A DNA stretch of 5,302 nucleotides, from contig DEIW01000126.1 of NCBI GenBank assembly GCA_002352705.1, positions 1 to 5,302 of the forward strand. Direction: 5' to 3'. The stretch's first letter is position 1. Each line of letters begins with the position of its first letter. A program made the translations under genes and the position numbers. The stretch is from Bacteroidales bacterium UBA2764. Lineage in GTDB: Bacteria > Bacteroidota > Bacteroidia > Bacteroidales > Paludibacteraceae. Below the pieces are notes generated by a model. The model saw only the letters and a program-made list of their open reading frames with translations. It had not been told where the DNA came from and did no database searches. Shown piece by piece: positions 1 to 5,302 of the stretch.

Positions 1-1
1 G

Positions 2-133
2 GAGATGGTGTTTGCCTATTATCTGGAGAGCGTGATGCTTCATCGTTGGAGCCTGCTGACCGTGGAGGAAGGCGAGAAAATCTTCCGCGGCATGGTAGCC
101 GATATGAAGAAAGGCGTCAAGCTGGACGCGTAG
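2..133 (+). CDS. C-terminal end of an upstream V-ATPase operon gene, probably DUF2764 protein (partial, 5' cut off)
   Basis: An open frame enters from the left edge and ends at the TAG at 131-133, giving the last 43 residues of a protein. The visible part is helical and charged, with aromatic residues near its start (FAYYLESVMLHRW) and a lysine-rich tail ending KKGVKLDA. In Bacteroidetes V/A-ATPase operons the gene just before subunit A usually encodes a DUF2764 protein of unknown biochemical role, preceded by subunit E. The position, strand and helical C-terminus fit that family. The product name is inferred mainly from context, because too little sequence is present for a firm family call. 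Subunit E is a less likely alternative. Its stop codon lies inside the short-repeat array that fills the gap before subunit A. Confidence 0.6.
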   Translation, partial: EMVFAYYLESVMLHRWSLLTVEEGEKIFRGMVADMKKGVKLDA

Positions 134-166
134 TTTGCGTAGATTACGTAGTTCGCGTAGTTTACG
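128..166 (+). repeat. Degenerate tandem array of gcgtagttt-like units (about 9 bp)
   Basis: Four imperfect units follow one another: gcgtagttt (128-136), gcgtagatta (137-146), cgtagttc (147-154) and gcgtagttta (155-164), then cg. The array starts in the last sense codon and stop codon of the upstream gene and continues into the gap. Its end holds a small inverted repeat, cgta-gtt-tacg at 156-166. No function can be assigned. It could be a slippage product or a spacer between the two genes. Confidence 0.7.
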
Positions 167-172
167 ACCAAT

Positions 173-208
173 ACGGAAACAACGAAAACAACGAAAAATA
201 CAGAAATT
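173..208 (+). repeat. A-rich degenerate 9-bp tandem array in the leader of subunit A
   Basis: Four 9-bp units can be read in register: acggaaaca (173-181), acgaaaaca (182-190), acgaaaaat (191-199) and acagaaatt (200-208). The last ends 6 bp before the subunit A start codon at 215. The stretch has no good Shine-Dalgarno sequence. Bacteroidetes often initiate from A-rich leaders without one, so the array may serve as the translation-enhancing leader of subunit A. That role is inferred. Confidence 0.6.
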
Positions 209-214
209 TTAGAT

Positions 215-1972
215 ATGACAACAGGAAAAGTAAAAGGAATCATCGCAAACCTCGTAACGGTGGTAGTCGATGGTCCTGTAGCACAAAACGAAATCTGCTA
301 CATCTATGTAGGAGATACCAAACTGATGGCCGAGGTCATCAAAGTGATTGGTGCTAACGTATATGCACAAGTGTTTGAGTCCACTCGTGGTCTCAAAGTG
401 GGCAATAAAGTGGAGTTCACCGGTCACATGCTTGAAGTGACCCTCGGTCCCGGTCTGTTGAGCCGTAACTACGACGGTCTGCAGAACGACCTGGACAAAC
501 TGACCGGTATATTCCTCAAACGCGGTGAGTATAACTTCCCTTTGGACGAGGAGAAGAAGTGGGACTTCAAGCCAATCGCCAAAGTGGGCGACAAGGTAGA
601 AGCCGCTGCATGGTTAGGCGAGGTGGATGAGAACCACCAGCCACATAAGATCATGGTGCCGTTTGTTTTCGAAGGCGTCTATACCGTAAAATCCATCAAA
701 GCAGCCGGTCAATATACGATTAATGAAGTGATGGCTGTACTGACGGATGCTGAAGGCGTAGATCATGAAGTAACAATGGTTCAGAAATGGCCGGTTAAGA
801 AAGCCATCTTGGCTTATCGCGAGAAACCGCGTCCATTCAAACTGTTAGAGACAGGCGTTCGTACGATAGATACAGCCAACCCGCTATGTGAGGGAGGAAC
901 AGGCTTTATCCCCGGTCCGTTCGGAACCGGCAAGACCGTGCTGCAGCATGCTATTTCCAAGCAGGCCGAGGCTGATATCGTAATCATCGCAGCCTGTGGT
1001 GAGCGTGCCAATGAGGTAGTAGAGACCTTTACCGAGTTCCCCGAGTTGGAAGACCCTCATACCGGCCGCAAGCTGATGGAGCGTACCATCATCATCGCTA
1101 ACACGTCCAATATGCCAGTGGCGAGCCGTGAGGCATCCGTATATACTTCCATGACGATTGCCGAGTACTACCGCTCAATGGGTCTGCGTGTTCTCTTAAT
1201 GGCCGATTCCACTTCCCGTTGGGCGCAGGCGTTGCGTGAGATGTCCAACCGTCTGGAGGAACTGCCAGGACAGGACGCTTTCCCAATGGACCTTTCTGCC
1301 ATTATTGGTGCATTCTACGCACGCGCAGGTTACGTGTACCTTAATAATGGTGCTACAGGTTCAGTTACCTTCCTTGGTACAGTATCGCCTGCCGGCGGTA
1401 ACCTCAAAGAGCCGGTAACCGAGGGTACAAAGAAAGTAGCCCGTTGTTTCTACGCTTTGGAGCAGGCACGTGCTGACCGTAAGCGCTACCCGGCTGTAAA
1501 CCCGATTGACTCATACTCCAAATATGTAGAATACCCTGAGTTTGAGGAATATATCTCAGGTTTGATCGACAAAGATTGGCTACCGATGGTCAACGATATG
1601 AAGACTTATTTGCAGCGAGGCAAAGAGATTCAAGAGCAAATCAACATCCTCGGTGATGACGGTGTACCCGTAGATTACCACGAGGCGTTCTGGAAATCCG
1701 AAGTTATTGATTTTGTCATTCTACAGCAGGATGCGTTCGATAAGATAGATGCAGTATGTCCGTTGGAACGTCAGCAGTACATGTTACGCCTGGTAATGGA
1801 TATCTGCAAGCATGACTACGATTTCGATAATTTCCTGGATGTCATCGACTATTTCAAGCGTGTTATCAACCTTTGTAAACAAATGAACTATTGTGAGTTC
1901 CACAGTGCTGAGTTTGAGGACTACCGCAAGAAACTGGACGAACTATTAGCAGAGAAACAAATCGCTGCATAA
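215..1972 (+). CDS. atpA: V/A-type ATPase catalytic subunit A
   Basis: This is the catalytic subunit of the cytoplasmic V1/A1 head. It hydrolyses or makes ATP at the A-B interfaces, coupled to H+ or Na+ movement through the membrane sector. The 585-residue length is normal for the family. An N-terminal beta-barrel (about residues 1-70) is followed by the bulge or non-homologous region that distinguishes A subunits from F-type beta (about 110-190). The nucleotide-binding domain then has the P-loop GPFGTGKT at 234-241 (Lys240), GERANE at 262-267 with the catalytic-type Glu263, and a Walker B-like segment RVLLMADSTSRW at 325-336 (Asp331). The C-terminal part is helical. The ATG at 215 gives the expected start MTTGKVKGIIANLV, and an A-rich repeat array lies just upstream. 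No frameshift or missing key residue is seen. The stop overlaps the longest possible frame of the following metalloprotease gene by one base (TAATG), while the partner subunit B is displaced about 2.3 kb downstream. Alternative symbol: ntpA. The ion specificity cannot be judged without the membrane subunits. Confidence 0.97.
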   Translation: MTTGKVKGIIANLVTVVVDGPVAQNEICYIYVGDTKLMAEVIKVIGANVYAQVFESTRGLKVGNKVEFTGHMLEVTLGPGLLSRNYDGLQNDLDKLTGIFLKRGEYNFPLDEEKKWDFKPIAKVGDKVEAAAWLGEVDENHQPHKIMVPFVFEGVYTVKSIKAAGQYTINEVMAVLTDAEGVDHEVTMVQKWPVKKAILAYREKPRPFKLLETGVRTIDTANPLCEGGTGFIPGPFGTGKTVLQHAISKQAEADIVIIAACGERANEVVETFTEFPELEDPHTGRKLMERTIIIANTSNMPVASREASVYTSMTIAEYYRSMGLRVLLMADSTSRWAQALREMSNRLEELPGQDAFPMDLSAIIGAFYARAGYVYLNNGATGSVTFLGTVSPAGGNLKEPVTEGTKKVARCFYALEQARADRKRYPAVNPIDSYSKYVEYPEFEEYISGLIDKDWLPMVNDMKTYLQRGKEIQEQINILGDDGVPVDYHEAFWKSEVIDFVILQQDAFDKIDAVCPLERQQYMLRLVMDICKHDYDFDNFLDVIDYFKRVINLCKQMNYCEFHSAEFEDYRKKLDELLAEKQIAA

Positions 1973-1973
1973 T

Positions 1974-1978
1974 GGGGA
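1974..1978 (+). promoter_or_regulatory. Possible Shine-Dalgarno (GGGGA) supporting a start at 1987
   Basis: GGGGA lies 8 nt upstream of the ATG at 1987 and just after the subunit A stop codon. It is a weak match to the anti-Shine-Dalgarno consensus. It would serve the ATG at 1987 but not the ATG at 1972, which it follows. Bacteroidetes rely little on such sites, so this is only supporting evidence for the start choice. Confidence 0.35.
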
Positions 1979-1986
1979 ATGTTATC

Positions 1987-4293
1987 ATGAGAAAAACACT
2001 ATTCATAATTTGTGCTCTCATATATGGCGCGATGGCTTACGCTTCTTCCAACGGGGGTGTACGCCATATGCAACCATTGCGTGTCCCGGTCATCTTGACC
2101 AATTATTCTGACGTCAAGTTCAGTAATACGGATTATACTGCCTATAAAAGTTCCATAGAGAAATACTTTAAGGATAATTCGTATGGAAAATATATGCCTG
2201 TCTTTGATATCATCGGTCCGGTAACCTTGTCAGGGAGCCGCCGTGACTACGGGGCTAATGATTATGATGGAGAAGACCAAGCGGCAGAAGCAATGGTAGC
2301 AGAAGCTTGCAATCTTGCTGAAGATTTGGCGGACTTTACGCAATATGACCAAGACGGAGACGGACATTTGGATGCCGTAGTCATCATCTACGCAGGAGAA
2401 GGAGAGCGTTATGATAACAATATGCAGGACGCTGTTTGGGAATTCACCGATAATCTGGAGACTACCCCGGCTATGGATTATCTCGTTGAGTTAGACGGCA
2501 AGACAGTAGCTTCCTGCTGCGCTGTTCCAGAATTGCAGAGCAAAACCAAACGCGACGGCATAGGAACCCTTGTTCATGAATTTGCTCATGTCCTGGGTTT
2601 ACCTAACTTCGGTTCTACAGATGGCTTGACAGTAAAAACTCTCGGCGATTGGGATGTGATGGATCACGGATGTTATAACAATAGCGGCAACACGCCAGCC
2701 GCCATGAGCGCATATGAGCGTTTCTATCTGGGATGGGTGGAACCTATACTGTTGGACGGACCGATGAATGTACGTCTGCGTGATTTAAATACATCCGGCG
2801 ATTGTGCTATAATAACAGCCTCCGGACAAAGTAACCTCAACGGAATAAGTCCGGATCCTACTAAATTCTATATTCTCGAGAATCGTCAGCAAACAGGTTG
2901 GGACCAGTATCTGCCCGGTCATGGATTGATGCTCACGTATATCGATTATGTCAAGAATAAATGGGCATCTGACGAGGTGAATAATATAGAACGTCATCCG
3001 TGTGTAGACTTGATTGAGGCAGATGGTTCTGCTCCTAAATACCGCACAGACCTACTTACGAATGGTTATTTCGGTAAGCAAGGGGATTTATTTCCGTCCG
3101 GCGCGACAGAATATCAGATGTTTAGCAACAAAATGTATTTCTCCTCAGTAAAAGAACAAGGAGGCATTGTGACCTTTGATTTCAATGGAGGAGTAGATAA
3201 ATGCACCGTAAATTTCTCAATATCGGATACCTATGGCACATGCGCTACAAAGTCTCTCACGGAGAGTAAGAAAGGCGCGGGTGTCAAACTGCCGGCAGTT
3301 ACCGCAAAAAGCGGATATACATTCCTTGGTTGGGCAACTACCAAGAAAAGCCATGCCGCCGATGCCGGACAACCGGGAGAAATATTTTATCCGATGAGCG
3401 ATTGTTCCGTCTTTGCCGTAATGCAGGATAATACCAAATACTGGGTGCATTACGATAATCTCAAGGGTGTTGAAATCGGTGACTATATAGGTTTTAATGG
3501 TGCGTATATCAAGGTGGCGGATGTCAAAGATATTGCAGTTACATTCGTCAAGAGAGAGGGGTATGCTACTCCTATTGCAGAGACATGTCCAGTACGGGTA
3601 GAATGCGGAGGAAAACAACTCCTCAATACCGTGCAATATGAAGCCGACACCATCCTTGTTTCTATTCCTGCTGAAGCTATTAAAAGTGATATACACATTA
3701 GTATTACCAATGTGCGCGAACAGACAGAGGCGGGTTGCATCCCGTATAGCCATATTTTCACAGAGGAATGCCGCACAGATACTCATGCGGATCTGAGCGG
3801 TTATACTTGGAACGTCTCTATTGCTAATGATAACACCCTCTCATATGACAAGAATAAAGGTGCAGTTTTCGGCTCGAGTAATTATCCTGCCGGAAATGTG
3901 AAATTATATACAGAGGAGACGATGGGATGCGGAGTAGCCGAAGTGCGCGTAACGGCATCTGCTAACGGAGACGGAGTGCTCAGCGTATATGTAGCGGGAA
4001 GTGAGATCGGAACGGAAGAATTAGATGAAACAACTCGCACCTATACTTTCCTGACGCAGGAACCTACATCCGGAATTGTAGAGATTCGCCTTGCCAATAC
4101 CATGAAAGCAATGTATCTCAAGCAGATAGAAATAAACTTCAAGAAAATTGAAGAGACGCAAGTAATCGAGGAAGATATAAATTATATATCTTCCGACACA
4201 TGGCAAAAAGCTCAGAAAATTCTTGTAGGCGGTCAACTTTATATCATCTACAATGAGCATATATACAATATTTTAGGAACAAAAATTAAATAA
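1987..4293 (+). CDS. Secreted M6-family (immune inhibitor A-like) metalloprotease with C-terminal sorting-like tail, located between ATPase subunits A and B
   Basis: This is a predicted exported zinc metalloprotease of 768 residues. ATG 1987 was chosen because it puts Arg-Lys directly before a hydrophobic segment (MRKTLFIICALIYGAMAYA), a standard signal peptide with likely cleavage after Ala19. The in-frame ATG at 1972 would add five residues and overlap the subunit A stop, and it remains possible. The M6-like catalytic domain spans about residues 30-395. It contains an acidic DxDxDGxxD calcium-type loop at 121-129, the zinc motif HEFAHVLGLPN at 197-207, a Met-turn-like WDVMD around Met225, and the family segment SAYERFYLGW. 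Next come an InlB/Listeria-Bacteroides-type repeat (about 406-481, with FLGW near 446-449), an unassigned beta-rich stretch, and a beta-sandwich module seen in many Bacteroidota secreted proteins (about 608-718). The last 25 residues (744-768, GGQLYIIYN...YNILGTKIK) resemble Bacteroidales type IX secretion C-terminal signals. Oddities: no evident propeptide, and Asn207 where the family normally has Asp. Codon choice looks more AT-rich than in the ATPase genes. The stop is 8 bp before subunit B, suggesting cotranscription. The substrate is unknown. Confidence 0.88.
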   Translation: MRKTLFIICALIYGAMAYASSNGGVRHMQPLRVPVILTNYSDVKFSNTDYTAYKSSIEKYFKDNSYGKYMPVFDIIGPVTLSGSRRDYGANDYDGEDQAAEAMVAEACNLAEDLADFTQYDQDGDGHLDAVVIIYAGEGERYDNNMQDAVWEFTDNLETTPAMDYLVELDGKTVASCCAVPELQSKTKRDGIGTLVHEFAHVLGLPNFGSTDGLTVKTLGDWDVMDHGCYNNSGNTPAAMSAYERFYLGWVEPILLDGPMNVRLRDLNTSGDCAIITASGQSNLNGISPDPTKFYILENRQQTGWDQYLPGHGLMLTYIDYVKNKWASDEVNNIERHPCVDLIEADGSAPKYRTDLLTNGYFGKQGDLFPSGATEYQMFSNKMYFSSVKEQGGIVTFDFNGGVDKCTVNFSISDTYGTCATKSLTESKKGAGVKLPAVTAKSGYTFLGWATTKKSHAADAGQPGEIFYPMSDCSVFAVMQDNTKYWVHYDNLKGVEIGDYIGFNGAYIKVADVKDIAVTFVKREGYATPIAETCPVRVECGGKQLLNTVQYEADTILVSIPAEAIKSDIHISITNVREQTEAGCIPYSHIFTEECRTDTHADLSGYTWNVSIANDNTLSYDKNKGAVFGSSNYPAGNVKLYTEETMGCGVAEVRVTASANGDGVLSVYVAGSEIGTEELDETTRTYTFLTQEPTSGIVEIRLANTMKAMYLKQIEINFKKIEETQVIEEDINYISSDTWQKAQKILVGGQLYIIYNEHIYNILGTKIK

Positions 4294-4301
4294 ATACGAT
4301 A

Positions 4302-5302
4302 ATGGCAAAAGCATTTCAAAAAATCTACACGCAGATTACTGCTATCACTAAAGCAACATGCTCCCTCAAGGCCGAAGGAGTAGGTAACGATGAGTTGGCT
4401 ACGGTCAATGGCAAATTGGCACAGGTGGTTAAAATCCTCGGTGATGAGGTAACGCTTCAGGTGTTCCAGGGTACCGAAGGTCTTCCGACCAACGCAGAGG
4501 TGGTATTCCTCGGCAAGGCTCCATCGCTCAAAGTGAGCGATCAACTCGCCGGACGTTTCTTCAACGCTTATGGAGACCCGATTGATGGTGGACCTGCTAT
4601 CGAAGGAAAAGAAGTCGAGATCGGTGGTCCTTCCGTGAACCCCGTTCGTCGTAAACAACCATCAGAACTGATCGCTACCGGTATCGCAGGTATCGACCTG
4701 AATAACACGCTTGTCTCCGGTCAGAAGATTCCTTTCTTCGCGGATCCGGACCAGCCGTATAACCAAGTGATGGCAAACGTGGCTCTCCGTGCAGAGGCGG
4801 ATAAGATCATCCTCGGCGGTATGGGTTTGACCAACGATGACTACCTCTATTTCAAGAATGTCTTCACCAATGCCGGTGTGTTAGACCACATTGTTTCGTT
4901 TGTCAACACGACCGAGAACCCGCCTGTAGAGCGACTCTTGATCCCGGATATGGCACTTACTGCCGCAGAGTATTTCGCTGTCGAGAAACACGAGAAAGTG
5001 CTTGTGCTCCTCACCGACATGACGCTCTACGCCGATGCCTTGGCCATTGTCTCCAACCGTATGGACCAGATTCCGTCGAAGGACTCGATGCCTGGCTCCC
5101 TGTACTCCGACCTCGCTAAGATCTACGAGAAGGCGGTTCAGTTCCCGGAGGAAATAGGGGGTGGTTCTATTACCATTATTGCCGTAACAACACTTTCCGG
5201 TGGTGACATCACACATGCTATTCCGGATAACACAGGTTACATCACAGAGGGTCAGCTCTATCTCCGTCGTGACTCCGAGATCGGTAAGGTTATCGTCGAT
5301 CC
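4302..5302 (+). CDS. atpB: V/A-type ATPase regulatory (non-catalytic) subunit B, 3' end cut off
   Basis: This is the non-catalytic nucleotide-binding subunit that alternates with subunit A in the V1/A1 hexamer. The ATG at 4302 begins MAKAFQKIYTQITAITKATC, and the frame stays open for 333 codons to the right edge. Family B subunits are around 440-470 residues, so roughly the last quarter is missing. Visible landmarks are the N-terminal beta-barrel (about 1-75), the GRFFNAYGDPIDGGP segment, and SGQKIPFFADPDQPYNQ at 139-155. The last replaces a true Walker A motif, as expected for a non-catalytic B subunit. VLVLLTDMTLYADAL follows (Asp239 in the Walker B-like position), then NRMDQIPSKDSMPGSLYSDL and a segment containing TTLSGGDITH. 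It starts only 8 bp after the metalloprotease stop, with an AT-rich leader and no clear Shine-Dalgarno. In related operons subunits D, I and K would follow. Alternative symbol: ntpB. Confidence 0.96.
   Translation, partial: MAKAFQKIYTQITAITKATCSLKAEGVGNDELATVNGKLAQVVKILGDEVTLQVFQGTEGLPTNAEVVFLGKAPSLKVSDQLAGRFFNAYGDPIDGGPAIEGKEVEIGGPSVNPVRRKQPSELIATGIAGIDLNNTLVSGQKIPFFADPDQPYNQVMANVALRAEADKIILGGMGLTNDDYLYFKNVFTNAGVLDHIVSFVNTTENPPVERLLIPDMALTAAEYFAVEKHEKVLVLLTDMTLYADALAIVSNRMDQIPSKDSMPGSLYSDLAKIYEKAVQFPEEIGGGSITIIAVTTLSGGDITHAIPDNTGYITEGQLYLRRDSEIGKVIVD

Noticed and set aside
134..214. Possible Bacteroides-type promoter (TTTG / TAnnTTTG) before subunit A
   Set aside because: TAGTTTG within the repeat lacks the correct TAnnTTTG spacing and no suitably placed upstream TTTG was found, so the gap is more simply an intra-operon spacer.
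46..357. Plus-strand open frame of 103 codons spanning the gap before subunit A
   Set aside because: It runs out of frame through the end of the upstream gene, the repeat arrays and the start of subunit A. Its composition (Arg, Asn, Tyr rich) reflects the repeats rather than a protein family.
3217..3786. Minus-strand open frame of 189 codons inside the metalloprotease gene
   Set aside because: It is antisense to a well-supported coding frame, shows no recognisable domain and is rich in Cys, Ile and Arg as expected of a shadow frame. It has no operon context.
4260..4301. Terminator or promoter between the protease and subunit B
   Set aside because: The stretch is AT-rich, but I see no stem-loop with a T tract and no TAnnTTTG box. 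Most of it is coding sequence of the protease C-terminus.
1970..4301. Mobile element carrying the protease
   Set aside because: No transposase, inverted repeats, target-site duplication or integrase was seen at either junction.
4248..4658. Minus-strand open frame of 136 codons across the protease end and subunit B start
   Set aside because: It is antisense to two confident genes, and its predicted protein has no recognisable features.
4716..4766. Missing Walker A motif in subunit B suggesting an inactive or decayed gene
   Set aside because: B subunits of V/A-type ATPases are naturally non-catalytic and lack a canonical P-loop, and the rest of the sequence is well conserved.

Overview
The window looks like a piece of a Bacteroidales (Bacteroidota) chromosome. 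The two V/A-type ATPase subunits have the sequence character I associate with Bacteroides and Prevotella homologues. The third large gene carries features typical of that phylum: a secreted M6-like metalloprotease, a Listeria-Bacteroides (InlB-type) repeat, a beta-sandwich domain common in Bacteroidota secreted proteins, and a short C-terminal tail resembling a type IX secretion signal. Everything is on the + strand.

Layout: 2-133 is the 3' end of a gene, probably the DUF2764 protein that usually precedes ATPase subunit A in Bacteroidetes. An 81-bp gap follows, built largely of two short degenerate arrays with a period near 9 bp. V-type ATPase subunit A (atpA/ntpA) occupies 215-1972 and is complete, with intact catalytic motifs. 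A secreted M6-family metalloprotease lies at about 1987-4293 (longest frame from 1972). V-type ATPase subunit B (atpB/ntpB) starts at 4302 and runs off the right edge. There are no tRNA, rRNA, CRISPR or IS features and no clear terminators.

The notable point is gene order. Subunits A and B form the alternating hexamer of the soluble V1/A1 head, and their genes are normally adjacent. Here a roughly 2.3-kb gene for an exported, multi-domain protease sits exactly between them, on the same strand. Its longest frame overlaps the A stop by one base (TAATG), and its own stop lies 8 bp before the B start. It is therefore probably cotranscribed with the ATPase, although its predicted product is exported while the V1 head is cytoplasmic. 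The protease is itself unusual: it lacks an evident propeptide and has Asn where the family's HExxHxxGxxD zinc motif has Asp. Whether this is a functional coupling or a passenger gene cannot be decided from the sequence.
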